Shown: positions 17,252 to 26,790, counted from the stretch's first letter. The stretch: 46,467 nucleotides of DNA from Chloroflexota bacterium (GCA_024275635.1 JAJRYT010000212.1:1-46467); one strand, 5' to 3'. Notes: a model not told the origin generated them from the letters alone. Numbers and translations are program-made.

Positions 17252-18373
17252 ATGCAAAATTCAACCCCGTTCCTCTATCAGGAAATTGCCGAATCATTGC
17301 GGCGGCGCATTGCCGCCGGTGATTTGAAGGCTGGCGATAAACTGCCGCCGGTGCGCCAGATGGCTAAACAATGGGGCTGCACACCGGGAACGGTCAGCCG
17401 CGCCTACGCCATCCTGGCCCAGGAAGGGTTGGCAACCGGGCAGCGGGGCAGCGGCACGCATGTCATGCCCAATACGCTGCTGCCGGAAGATATGACCAGA
17501 CACTGGGCCGGTCTGGTTCATCGCGCCGATCAATTTCTGTTGGCAGCTATCAGCGGCGGGCATTCCTCGGCCCAGGCCGAGGCGGCGCTCAAGCTGGCTA
17601 TCTCGCGCTGGCAGGAATTGAAGCGACAGGCTGTTCCGCCCGCACCGACTGAGGCCACGGAAAAAACGGCCGTGCTCCGTCTGGCCGGAAGCCATGATCT
17701 AACACTTGGTTTTCTGGCGCGGCTGCTGGCAGCGGAAGAACCAGGCTTGCAGTTGACACTCCAATATGTGGGCAGCCTGGGCGGATTGATTGCCCTGGCG
17801 CAGGGGGAGGCGGATGTAGCCGGGACGCATCTGTGGGACGAGGCGACCGACCGTTATAACCTCCCTTTTGTGCAAAGATTGCTGCCGGGCCGCCGCGTCG
17901 TTTTGCTGACCCTGGTCAAGCGTTCACTGGGGTTGATGACCGCCCCCGGTAATCCGCATGGTTTGCAAGGGCTGGCCGATCTGGCCCGGCCGGCTGTCCG
18001 TTTGGTGAACCGCCAATCGGGATCAGGCACGCGGGTGTGGCTGGACGCCCAGATCAAAGCGATCAACGTCGCGCCGGCGCAGGTGACGGGCTATGACCGG
18101 GAGGAATTAACTCACATGGCCGTGGCCTCGGCCGTTAAACAAAATGAGGCTGACGTGGGCCTGGGCATTCAGGCGGCGGCGGCGGCTTATGGCCTGGACT
18201 TCATCCCACTGACTCAAGAGCGGTATGATCTGGTGTTCCCAGAAACCGTTTGGCAGTCTCCGGCGGCACAGGCGTTGGTTAAAATTATCCGCTCCGACCA
18301 TTTTCAGGAATCAGTGATGGCGCTGGGTGGGTATGACACGGCCGTGACGGGGCGGGAAATTCGTTGTCCGTGA
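17252..18373 (+). CDS. GntR-type HTH fused to periplasmic-binding-like domain; Mo/W transport regulator
   Basis: A 373-residue one-component regulator. Residues ~1-75 are a GntR winged helix (YQEIAESLRRRIAAGDLKAGDKLPPVRQMAKQ, then CTPGTVSRAYAILAQEG). The remainder, from ~130, is a PBP-like domain (LRLAGSHDLTLGFLARLLA... SGTRVWLDAQI), as in regulators that pair a DNA-binding domain with a molybdate/tungstate-binding-like sensor (COG1910 type). ATG 17252 lies directly after the palindromic operator; an upstream TTG at 17213 would start inside the promoter and is rejected. The transporter genes that follow are TupBCA-like, so the ligand is probably tungstate or molybdate. Ligand and autorepression are inferred from domain, operator and context. 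Confidence 0.85.
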   Translation: MQNSTPFLYQEIAESLRRRIAAGDLKAGDKLPPVRQMAKQWGCTPGTVSRAYAILAQEGLATGQRGSGTHVMPNTLLPEDMTRHWAGLVHRADQFLLAAISGGHSSAQAEAALKLAISRWQELKRQAVPPAPTEATEKTAVLRLAGSHDLTLGFLARLLAAEEPGLQLTLQYVGSLGGLIALAQGEADVAGTHLWDEATDRYNLPFVQRLLPGRRVVLLTLVKRSLGLMTAPGNPHGLQGLADLARPAVRLVNRQSGSGTRVWLDAQIKAINVAPAQVTGYDREELTHMAVASAVKQNEADVGLGIQAAAAAYGLDFIPLTQERYDLVFPETVWQSPAAQALVKIIRSDHFQESVMALGGYDTAVTGREIRCP

Positions 18374-18430
18374 ACCGTAAACCGTAATTTGTAATTTGTA
18401 ATTCGTAATTTGTAATTCGTAATTCGTAGG
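18374..18430. repeat. GTAATTTGTAATTCGTAATT-family repeat
   Basis: From the regulator's stop codon, words CCGTAATTTGTAATTTGTAATTC run in tandem to CGTAGGG. They are one-strand relatives of the ATTACGAATTACGAATTAC words at 9173-9200. The rest of the gap to TupB holds a CATAATTCATCCTTCATAATT direct repeat and the AAGGGAG ribosome binding site (18525-18531). Confidence 0.65.
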
Positions 18431-18559
18431 GAGACGATATGGGCGATTGCCTACCACGAAGCATGAAAATAGTTGGAGGATGAAGTGCCGCCACACCCTT
18501 CATAATTCATCCTTCATAATTTTCAAGGGAGATTCACCATCAACGACATTCTACGCGGC

Positions 18560-19249
18560 GTGGCGCAGGCCATTGAACTCATTGCCGCTGGCGACCCGGT
18601 TTTGCTGGCGATTGTGGCGTTGTCGCTGCGCGTGTCGGGTGCGGCGTTGTTGGTCAGTACGCTGCTGGGCATTCCGGTGGGCGCATTTTTGGGATTGAGC
18701 CGGTTTGCGGGACGGCCGTTTCTCGTCACCCTCATCTACACCGGCATGGGCTTCCCGCCCGTCGTCGTCGGCCTGTTCGTTTACCTGCTCCTCTCGCGCA
18801 GCGGGCCGCTGGCCCAGGTCGAATCGGTCTTGATCCCGGCCCTGTTTACGCCGGGAGCGATGGTGTTGGCGCAAAGCATCATCGCCTTCCCGCTGGTGGC
18901 CGGGTTTACGATGTCGGCCGTCATGGGCGTGGATCCGCAGTTGGCCTTGCAAGTGCAGGCGTTGGGCGCGACGCGCTGGCAAACGGCGCTCACCACTCTG
19001 GTCGAAGCGCGCAGCGGCGTCCTGGTATCCGTCATCGCCGGTTTTGGCGGCGTCATCTCCGAAGTCGGCGCGGTGATGCTGGTGGGCGGCAACATTGACG
19101 GCAAAACGCGGGTGCTGACGACGGCCATCGTCCTGGAGACGCGCAAGGGGAACTTCGATCTGGCGATTGCCCTGGGGGTGATCTTGCTGGCGCTGACGTT
19201 TTTGGCGAATGGGATCATGCTGCGGCTGCAAGGACAGGACGCGCATTGA
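18560..19249 (+). CDS. tupB: Tungstate/molybdate ABC transporter permease (TupB-like)
   Basis: Integral membrane permease of the TupABC type. It has five or so TM segments, starting at SLRVSGAALLVSTLLGIPVGAFLGL, with the EAA-type cytoplasmic loop QVQALGATRWQTALTTLVEARSG, which docks on the ATPase. The first canonical start in frame is GTG 18560, but its only Shine-Dalgarno (AAGGGAG, 18525-18531) is 28 nt away. That site is seven bases from an in-frame ATC (18539), whose reading, (I)NDILRGVAQAIEL, also matches the N-terminus expected for TupB proteins. Either the gene initiates at a rare ATC, or an ancestral ATG was lost or misread. Gene order here is regulator, B, C, A rather than the usual A, B, C. 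Confidence 0.85.
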   Translation: MAQAIELIAAGDPVLLAIVALSLRVSGAALLVSTLLGIPVGAFLGLSRFAGRPFLVTLIYTGMGFPPVVVGLFVYLLLSRSGPLAQVESVLIPALFTPGAMVLAQSIIAFPLVAGFTMSAVMGVDPQLALQVQALGATRWQTALTTLVEARSGVLVSVIAGFGGVISEVGAVMLVGGNIDGKTRVLTTAIVLETRKGNFDLAIALGVILLALTFLANGIMLRLQGQDAH

Positions 19250-19269
19250 GGATATTCGTATAGCGACTT

Positions 19270-20001
19270 ATGACTGAGCCATTGTACCGCTTGGAAGGGA
19301 TAACGAAGGATTACGGTGAGCGGCAGATTTTGCAGATCGACTCGTTGACGATTCGGCGGCGCGAGGCGTTGGCGCTGGTGGGGCCGAGCGGGGCGGGCAA
19401 GAGCACGCTTTTGCGCTTGCTGAACTTTTTGGAAACGCCGACGAACGGCCGTATCCAGTTCCAGGGCGTCTCCTTCAGCGCCGACCAGCCGCTGCCGCTG
19501 CCTTTGCGCCGCCGGGTGACGACAGTGTTTCAACGGCCGTTTCTCCTCAATCGCAGCGTCAGCGCCAATGTACGCTACGGCCTGCGCCTGCGCGGCCGCC
19601 GCGTCGAGACTCAGGCCGTAGAAGCGGCCCTGGAGCAGGTGGGGTTGCTGGCGCTGGCCTACCAACCGGCCCGCACCCTTTCCGGCGGCGAAGCCCAGCG
19701 GGTGGCCCTGGCCCGCGCCCTGGTTATCCAGCCGGACGTGCTGCTGCTGGACGAGCCGACGGCGAATCTGGACCCGCAAAATGTGGCCCTGATCGAGAAC
19801 ATCGTTGCCACGCTGAACGAGCGGCGGGGGACGACGCTGATTTTGGTGACGCACAACATCTTCCAGGCGCGGCGATTGGCGGGGCGGGCGGCGTTTATGC
19901 TGGACGGCCGTATCGTCGAACTCTCCGACAGCGCCGCCTTTTTTAACAACCCACGCGACCCCAGAACGGCCGCATTTGTGCGCGGTGAGATGGTATATTG
20001 A
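19270..20001 (+). CDS. tupC: Tungstate/molybdate ABC transporter ATPase (TupC-like)
   Basis: ATPase for the TupB permease, 243 residues. Walker A is GPSGAGKST, signature LSGGEAQRVALARAL, Walker B VLLLDEP, H-loop VTHN. It follows TupB by 20 nt and precedes TupA by 16 nt, so all three are co-transcribed. It lacks the C-terminal MOP-type regulatory domain that ModC proteins carry, which favours the Tup branch. Ribosome binding signal before ATG 19270 is weak. Confidence 0.9.
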   Translation: MTEPLYRLEGITKDYGERQILQIDSLTIRRREALALVGPSGAGKSTLLRLLNFLETPTNGRIQFQGVSFSADQPLPLPLRRRVTTVFQRPFLLNRSVSANVRYGLRLRGRRVETQAVEAALEQVGLLALAYQPARTLSGGEAQRVALARALVIQPDVLLLDEPTANLDPQNVALIENIVATLNERRGTTLILVTHNIFQARRLAGRAAFMLDGRIVELSDSAAFFNNPRDPRTAAFVRGEMVY

Positions 20002-20017
20002 CATAAGGATAAGTCGT

Positions 20018-20860
20018 ATGAAAAAAATATTTGTCATCATTTTGTTTAGTGTGTTGATCGGCTGCACGGCCGGCAGCGCCGCTTTCACAGAACCCCAATC
20101 CCTGACATTGGCCACGACTACCAGCACCGAAAACTCCGGCTTGCTGGCCTACCTTTTGCCAGAATTTGAAAAAGAATACAACGTAAAAATTGACGTCATC
20201 GCCGTGGGCACGGGGCAGGCGCTGCAACTGGGCGAAGACGGCAACGCCGACGTGCTTCTGGTTCACGCCCGCGCGCGGGAAGACGCCTTCATGGCCGCCG
20301 GGCACGGCGTTCGCCGCGAAGACGTGATGTACAACGACTTTGTCGTCGTCGGCCCGCCCGACGACCCGGCCGGCGTGCGCGGCATGAACGACGTCACGGC
20401 CGCTTTCCAAAAGATCGCCGCCGCCCAGGCCACCTTCATCTCGCGCGGCGATGACTCCGGGACGCACATCAAAGAGCAGGCGGTCTGGCAAAACGCGGGC
20501 ATCACCCCGACCGGAGATTGGTACGTCTCGGCCGGGCAGGGCATGGGCGCGGTTTTGACGATGGCCGACGAGCAAAAAGGATACACCCTCACCGACCGGG
20601 GCACGTACCTGGCGCGGACGTTGGAAGGGATTGATTTGGAACTGTTGGTGGAGGGGGATCCGCTGGTGTTTAACCCTTACGGCGTCATCGCCGTCAACCC
20701 GGACAAGGGCGACCATATCCAGATTGATCTGGCGAACCAGTTTATTGATTGGCTGATTTCCGCGCCGATTCAGGAACGAATTGGCGTGTTTGGCGTGGAA
20801 AAATTTGGGATGCCGTTGTTTACGCCTGATTCTCAGCCTTGGCAGGATAGGGGAAGGTAA
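20018..20860 (+). CDS. tupA: Tungstate-binding lipoprotein (TupA-like)
   Basis: Substrate-binding component, 280 residues. Signal peptide MKKIFVIILFSVLIGC gives a lipobox LIGC with lipidated C16, so it is anchored outside the membrane. The mature start TLATTTSTENSGLLAYLLP is a hallmark of TupA, with TTTST forming part of the oxyanion pocket; later segments AVGTGQALQLGEDGNADVLL, VMYNDFVVVGP and SRGDDSGTH also fit. ATG 20018 follows AAGGA with 9-nt spacing; a GTG start at 19976 inside tupC is rejected because it would bury the signal peptide. Tungstate over molybdate is inferred from resemblance to TupA rather than ModA. Confidence 0.9.
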   Translation: MKKIFVIILFSVLIGCTAGSAAFTEPQSLTLATTTSTENSGLLAYLLPEFEKEYNVKIDVIAVGTGQALQLGEDGNADVLLVHARAREDAFMAAGHGVRREDVMYNDFVVVGPPDDPAGVRGMNDVTAAFQKIAAAQATFISRGDDSGTHIKEQAVWQNAGITPTGDWYVSAGQGMGAVLTMADEQKGYTLTDRGTYLARTLEGIDLELLVEGDPLVFNPYGVIAVNPDKGDHIQIDLANQFIDWLISAPIQERIGVFGVEKFGMPLFTPDSQPWQDRGR

Positions 20861-20956
20861 TTGGTAATTGGTAATTAGCTCAATTACCCATTACCAATTA
20901 CCAATTACCAATTACCCATTACCAATTACCAATTACCCATTACCCATTACCCCAAC
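20857..20956. repeat. GGTAATTGGTAATT-family inverted repeat
   Basis: Starting in the tupA stop codon, GGTAATTGGTAATTGGTAATT is mirrored by about eight copies of ATTACCAATTACC/ATTACCCATTACC words. It forms a long hairpin between the convergent tupA and acyl-CoA ligase genes and may act as a bidirectional terminator. Confidence 0.75.
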
Positions 20957-20959
20957 CGC

Positions 20960-22489
<1,530 letters not shown>

Positions 22490-22563
22490 TGTTTAATTGG
22501 TAATTGGTAATTGGGTAATTGGTAATTACGTAATTACCAATTACTCAATTACTTAATTACTTA
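22490..22563. repeat. GGTAATTGGTAATT-family inverted repeat
   Basis: AATTGGTAATTGGTAATTGGG on the left pairs with CGTAATTACCAATTACTCAATTACTTAATTAC on the right. The last bases overlap the stop codon of the molybdopterin enzyme. Same family as 20857-20956. Confidence 0.7.
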
Positions 22564-24927
22564 ATCTCCATTCACAAGCTCCCAAAGACGGCTCGGACTC
22601 AACGGAATTTCCAAAATCTCCAGCCCCGTCTCGGCCAGCGCATCTTCAATCGCCTGGGCGAAGAGCGGGCCGACGGGGATGGCCCCGGCTTCGCCCGCGC
22701 CTTTGGTTCCCAACGGGTTGAGCGGCGAGGGGGTGGTGACGTGGGCCACTTCCATGCGCGGCACTTCCATCGCAGTGGGCAGTAAATAATCCATGAATGA
22801 GCCGCTGAGAAGTTGCCCGTCGGGGCTGTAGCTCAATTTTTCGTAGAAGGCGTTGCCGATGCCCTGGGCGACGCCGCCGTGAATTTGCCCGTCGAGGATG
22901 AGCGGGTTGATCACCTCGCCGCAGTCGTGGACGACGACGTAGCGCAAGATTTTGAGTTCCATTGTTTCCGGGTCAATTTCGATGATCATGGCGTGGATGC
23001 CGCTGGCGGTGGCCCCGTATTCCGGGCCGAAATAGTTGCTCGATTCCAGCCCCGGCTCTGTGCCCGGTTGGACTGCGCCGCGCATGGGGTTGGCTTGCTG
23101 CGCCAACTGTCCCAGCGGGATGGCGCTGTCGGGGGTGTCTTTGATTTGGACGCGGCCGTCTACCAGTTCCAAATGTTCCTCGGCCACGTTGTCCAGTTGG
23201 GCGCTGGCGAGCTTGAGGATTTTGCCGCGCACGTCCTGGGCGGCGGCGTTGATGGCGTTGCCGGCGACGACGGCGCCCCGGCTGGCGAATGTGCCCGCGC
23301 CCCAGTGGAACTGGTCGGTGTCGCCGGTGATGACGTCTACGTCGGTCACTTTGACGCCGAGCTGGTCGGCGACGATTTGGGCGAAGGAGGTGAAGTGGCC
23401 CTGCCCTTGTGTTCCGATGCCGGTGGCGACGCTGACACGGCCGTTGCTCTGCGCTTGCACCCGCGCTCCCTCATACGGCCCAATCCCGGTCCCTTCGACG
23501 TAGCTGACGAGGCCCAGGCCGAGGGTGCGGCCGTTGGCCCGCGCTTCCGGCTGGATTTTGGCGAAAAATTCGTCGTAACCGATCAGCTCTTTGGCCCGAT
23601 CCAGCGCCGGTTCGTAGTTGCCGCTGTCATATTTGAGCGGCCCAAAATCCTGGTAGATGATCTCGTTGTCGTAGGGGAATTTGTCGGGCGGGATGAAGTT
23701 GCGGCGGCGGATTTCGGTCCGATCCAGCCCCAATTCTTTGGCGGCGATGTCCAGCAACCGCTCCATCACAAAGACGCCGTGCTGCCGCCCCGCGCCACGG
23801 TAGGGGGTGACGATGGTTTTGTTGGTGAAGACGGCCGTAAATTCGCTCTCGTAGGCGGGGACGTCGTAGCAGCCGAGCAGGGTGCATTGGCTGTTGAGGG
23901 GGACGGTGAGGCCGTAGGGGGCGTAGGCGCCGGCGTCGTGCAGGAATTTGTCGCGGACGGCCAGGATACGGCCGTCTTTATCCAGCGCCATCTCCGCCCA
24001 ATGAATCTGATCCCGCTCGTGGGTGGTGGCGACGAAATTCTCGCTGCGGTCTTCGATCCATTTAATCGGCCGTTTCAACTGCATCGCCGCCCAGGGAACC
24101 AGCACCTCTTCGGAGTAGAACATCATGATTTTGGGGCCAAAGCCGCCGCCGATGAAGGGGGCGATGACCCGCACCTGGTTTTCGGACAGCCCCAGCATGG
24201 CGGCCGTGCCATTGCGGATGAAGACGGGAGCCTGGGTGGTGTCCCAGATGGTCAGCCGCCCGGCGCGGCGGTCCCAGTCGGCGACGATGCCCCGGTTTTC
24301 CATGGCCGCCGCCGCGCCGTGATCGTAGTAGAAGCGGCGCTTGACGACCAGATCGGCTTGGCGGGCGATGGCGTCGAAGCGGGCGCCGTCTCCTTTGGTC
24401 TGTTTGACGAAGGCGTTGACGTTGGCCCCCACGCCGGGGGCGAATGCCACGTCGTCGTGTACCAGGGGGGCGTCTTCCCGGATGGCTTGTTCGAGGTCAA
24501 CGACGGCCGTTAACGGCGCATAATCCACCCAAATCTGGTCAACCGCATCTTCGGCGACGTAGCGGCTCGCGGCCACGACCATGACGACCGGCTCGCCAGC
24601 GTAGCGCACTTTGTCTTTGGCCAGCGGCACCTGGGTGCGCTGGTTGAAGAGGATGCCGTCAATGGGCGGGGGAGAGACGAGGAGGGGGCCGGGCTGCCAA
24701 TGATCGCCGAGGGAGACGGCCGTGTACACCGCCACCACCCCGTCCATTTCCACTGCCGCCGACGTGTCAATGCTCAAAATCCGCGCGTGGGCGTGCGGGC
24801 TGCGGACAAAGGCGACGTGCCCCATGTCGGGCAAATCTACGTCGTCCACAAACAACGCCTGCCCCGTCAACAATCGCGGGTCCTCATTTCGTTTGATGCG
24901 TTTACCAAAATACCTTGTCTCTGTCAT
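22561..24927 (-). CDS. Xanthine dehydrogenase/CoxL-family molybdopterin-binding large subunit
   Basis: A 788-residue molybdenum hydroxylase large subunit. N-terminal hammerhead domain GKRIKRNEDPRLLTGQALFVDD is followed by the Mo-binding domain with IGGGFGPK. The active-site loop reads TPYRGAGRQHG, the AYRGAGR form seen in form-II CoxL-like aldehyde/CO-dehydrogenase relatives, not the AYRCSFR loop of true CO dehydrogenase. The catalytic Glu lies in KGAGEAGAIPVGP near the C-terminus. ATG 24927 has AAAGGA upstream; a nine-residue extension is less likely. The usual FAD and 2Fe-2S subunits are absent on both sides, so they must be encoded elsewhere. The tungstate/molybdate transporter 2 kb away could supply the metal (inference). 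Confidence 0.88.
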   Translation of the reverse strand: MTETRYFGKRIKRNEDPRLLTGQALFVDDVDLPDMGHVAFVRSPHAHARILSIDTSAAVEMDGVVAVYTAVSLGDHWQPGPLLVSPPPIDGILFNQRTQVPLAKDKVRYAGEPVVMVVAASRYVAEDAVDQIWVDYAPLTAVVDLEQAIREDAPLVHDDVAFAPGVGANVNAFVKQTKGDGARFDAIARQADLVVKRRFYYDHGAAAAMENRGIVADWDRRAGRLTIWDTTQAPVFIRNGTAAMLGLSENQVRVIAPFIGGGFGPKIMMFYSEEVLVPWAAMQLKRPIKWIEDRSENFVATTHERDQIHWAEMALDKDGRILAVRDKFLHDAGAYAPYGLTVPLNSQCTLLGCYDVPAYESEFTAVFTNKTIVTPYRGAGRQHGVFVMERLLDIAAKELGLDRTEIRRRNFIPPDKFPYDNEIIYQDFGPLKYDSGNYEPALDRAKELIGYDEFFAKIQPEARANGRTLGLGLVSYVEGTGIGPYEGARVQAQSNGRVSVATGIGTQGQGHFTSFAQIVADQLGVKVTDVDVITGDTDQFHWGAGTFASRGAVVAGNAINAAAQDVRGKILKLASAQLDNVAEEHLELVDGRVQIKDTPDSAIPLGQLAQQANPMRGAVQPGTEPGLESSNYFGPEYGATASGIHAMIIEIDPETMELKILRYVVVHDCGEVINPLILDGQIHGGVAQGIGNAFYEKLSYSPDGQLLSGSFMDYLLPTAMEVPRMEVAHVTTPSPLNPLGTKGAGEAGAIPVGPLFAQAIEDALAETGLEILEIPLSPSRLWELVNGD

Positions 24928-24940
24928 ATTTTTTCCTTTT

Positions 24941-24972
24941 GCCACGAATTGCACGAATTACACGAATTTTTG
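24941..24972 (+). repeat. Left (CACGAATTN)3 terminal repeat of the GxxExxY unit
   Basis: GCCACGAATT, GCACGAATT and ACACGAATT follow one another at 9-bp spacing, ending three bases before the GxxExxY stop codon. The inverse complement lies on the other side of the gene (25357-25396) with only two differences over 26 bp. Confidence 0.85.
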
Positions 24973-24974
24973 TT

Positions 24975-25346
24975 TTAGTTGACGGCTCGTTTATGTTGCA
25001 GCGATGAGGAGCCAAAATTCAGGACAATACCCAGTTTGAAGCCGGTTGCAGTTAGGTAATGACGTGTTTGGGCCATGTGCTGCGGATGAATTGCCTTTAC
25101 AGCCTTCAATTCCAGGATGATTTTGCCATCTATCACCATATCCGCAATGTATTCGCCAACAACAACGCCTTTGTAACGAACGATCAGCCGCTTGTATTCT
25201 TCAAAGGGAATGCCGCGCAGCGTCAACTCATGCGCCAACGCCGTTTGATAAACTTTCTCCAAAAATCCCGGCCCCAATATCTTGTGAACTTCTATCGCTG
25301 CGCCCACAATCGCATAGGATAATTCCTGATAGATCAACTTCGCCAT
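24975..25346 (-). CDS. GxxExxY protein, PD-(D/E)XK nuclease-like
   Basis: A 123-residue member of the GxxExxY family (PF13366, PDDEXK_3). The name-giving motif is G27-FLE30-KVY33, and a nuclease-like core follows: E40, D69 in YIADMVIDG, and E79-L-K81 (ILELKAV). These are the D and ExK expected of a PD-(D/E)XK metal site. ATG 25346 is preceded by AAGGGAG; an upstream extension would be coded by the terminal repeat. The gene is a tight cassette: inverted (CACGAATTN)3 repeats begin 3 bp after the stop and 11 bp before the start. A gene-free pair of the same repeats lies at 38323-38382. The biological role of the family is unknown; I infer a repeat-associated or mobile nuclease. Confidence 0.88.
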   Translation of the reverse strand: MAKLIYQELSYAIVGAAIEVHKILGPGFLEKVYQTALAHELTLRGIPFEEYKRLIVRYKGVVVGEYIADMVIDGKIILELKAVKAIHPQHMAQTRHYLTATGFKLGIVLNFGSSSLQHKRAVN

Positions 25347-25356
25347 TATCTCCCTT

Positions 25357-25396
25357 CTTTTAATTCGTGAAATTCGTGTAATTCGTGGCAAAAATC
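25357..25396 (-). repeat. Right (CACGAATTN)3 terminal repeat of the GxxExxY unit
   Basis: TTTTAATTCGTG, AAATTCGTG and TAATTCGTGGCAAAAA form the inverted partner of 24941-24972. Read on the minus strand it is TTTTGCCACGAATT, ACACGAATT, TCACGAATT. Confidence 0.85.
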
Positions 25397-25424
25397 CTAA
25401 CAATCTTATGCCACCAGCGGTCAA

Positions 25425-25455
25425 TCTCCCAATCTCTCAATCTCTAATCTCCAAC
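25425..25455. repeat. GAGATTAGAGATTGAG-family repeat overlapping lysA stop
   Basis: The words CTCCCAATCTCTCAATCTCTAATCTCC cover the last five codons and the stop of lysA (C-terminus LEIRD) and the adjoining spacer. Same family as 7089-7145. Confidence 0.65.
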
Positions 25456-26699
25456 GATCCATCCAGCAGATGTTGATACTGCTGCCGGGCGCGGATGACC
25501 TGGTATTGACGGCCGTCTACCAGCACCTCGGCCGGGCGGAGACGGCCGTTATAGTTGGAACTCATGGCGAACCCATACGCGCCCGCCTGCATGACGGCGA
25601 TTAGGTCGCCGGGCCGGGTGGGGGGAAACGGCCGTGCCTGCGCCAAAAAATCGCCTGATTCACACACCGGACCAACGATGTCGTAAACGGCCGTCGCCCC
25701 ATCCGCCGCTTGGGCGACCGGCCAGATGGGATGATGCGCCTGGTACAGCGTGGGGCGGAGCAGGTCATTCATCCCCGCATCCACGATGAGAAACTGCTTC
25801 TCCCCTTGCTGCTTCGTGTACAGCGCTTGCGTCAAGAGCAGACCGGCCGGGCCAACGATGGAGCGGCCCGGTTCCACCACAAGCTGATAACCGGCCTGGA
25901 TGATGGGTTGGGAGACGGCCGTAATCCAATCCCCAGGCATAGGCGCTTCTCGTTCCTCGTCATAATCAATCCCCAGGCCGCCGCCCACGTCCACATATGT
26001 CAGCCGGATACCGGCCGCCGCCAATTCGTCGGCCAGCGTGACCAGGAATTTGGCCGATTCGCGGTACGGTTTCACGTCCGTAATTTGCGAGCCGATGTGC
26101 GCCGCCACGCCGACCGGTTCCAGCCAGGGGTGGGTGGCTGCGAACTGGAACAGACGCACGGCCGTCGCCCGATCCACGCCGAATTTATGCGCCTTCAAGC
26201 CGGTGCTGATGTAGGGATGCGTCTCGGCGCGGATGTTGGGGTTGACCCGGAGGCTGATGTGCGCCCTCTGTTGGCGTGCGGCGGCGACTTTGGCGATGAG
26301 GTTCAACTCCATCTCCGACTCGGCGTGCAGGCTGTGGATACCTGCCGCCAGCGCCATTTCAATTTCGTCCCGCCGCTTGCCCACGCCGGAGAAGAGAATT
26401 TTTTCCGGGGGGAAGCCGGCGTGTTGGGCCAGGAACAGTTCGCCGCCGCTGGTCACGTCTGCGCCCAGACCGGCGGCGGCCAGCCGGCGCAGCAGGGTCG
26501 GGTTGCTGTTGGCTTTGGCGGCGTAGCAGATGAGGCTGTGGGGAGGGACGGCCGTCTTGTACGCATTCACCCGTTCTAACAAAGCCGCCTGGCTGTACAC
26601 GTAAACTGGCGTGCCCACTTCAGCCGCAATCGCCGCCAGCGGCGCGTCTTCACAGTAAAGTTGGTTGTTCTGGTATTGAAATTGGTTTTGAAGGGGCAT
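25437..26699 (-). CDS. lysA: Diaminopimelate decarboxylase
   Basis: PLP enzyme that converts meso-diaminopimelate to lysine, the last step of lysine synthesis. The 420-residue length is normal. The alanine-racemase-like barrel carries K62 in CYAAKANSNP (PLP Schiff base), the H-x-G motif in VAAHIGSQI, the GGG phosphate loop VDVGGGLGI and the EPGRS motif VVEPGRSIVG. The C-terminal barrel carries the active-site Cys in GPVCESGD and the Tyr in MQAGAYGFAMSSNYN. It stands alone between repeat arrays without other lysine genes. The final residues (LEIRD) and stop codon are made of GAGATTAGAGATTGA repeat words, so the native end was probably replaced or extended. Confidence 0.95.
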   Translation of the reverse strand: MPLQNQFQYQNNQLYCEDAPLAAIAAEVGTPVYVYSQAALLERVNAYKTAVPPHSLICYAAKANSNPTLLRRLAAAGLGADVTSGGELFLAQHAGFPPEKILFSGVGKRRDEIEMALAAGIHSLHAESEMELNLIAKVAAARQQRAHISLRVNPNIRAETHPYISTGLKAHKFGVDRATAVRLFQFAATHPWLEPVGVAAHIGSQITDVKPYRESAKFLVTLADELAAAGIRLTYVDVGGGLGIDYDEEREAPMPGDWITAVSQPIIQAGYQLVVEPGRSIVGPAGLLLTQALYTKQQGEKQFLIVDAGMNDLLRPTLYQAHHPIWPVAQAADGATAVYDIVGPVCESGDFLAQARPFPPTRPGDLIAVMQAGAYGFAMSSNYNGRLRPAEVLVDGRQYQVIRARQQYQHLLDGSLEIRD

Positions 26700-26705
26700 C
26701 GCAGT

Positions 26706-26790
26706 TAAGGAGATTGAGGATTAATGATTAAAGATTAGGGGCGACCGGTAATCTTTAATCCTCAATCATCAATCTTTTTAATCTTTAATC
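26706..26790. repeat. GATTGAGGATTAATGATT-family inverted repeat
   Basis: GATTGAGGATTAATGATTAAAG on the left is mirrored by CTTTAATCCTCAATCATCAATC on the right. It begins just before lysA and ends in the stop codon of the GAF-HTH protein, whose C-terminal Glu-Asp-stop is spelled by the same words. Confidence 0.75.

Noticed and set aside
22813..24513. 566-codon open frame antisense to the molybdopterin enzyme
   Set aside because: It is a shadow of high-GC codon use; the opposite strand encodes a clear CoxL-like protein with all motifs, and the antisense translation has no domain pattern.
22561..24927. True aerobic CO dehydrogenase
   Set aside because: The active-site loop is PYRGAGR rather than the AYRCSFR of form-I CoxL, and coxM and coxS are absent.
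24975..25424. Longer start for the GxxExxY protein
   Set aside because: The additional 26 residues would be coded by the (CACGAATTN) repeat; AAGGGAG directly precedes ATG 25346.
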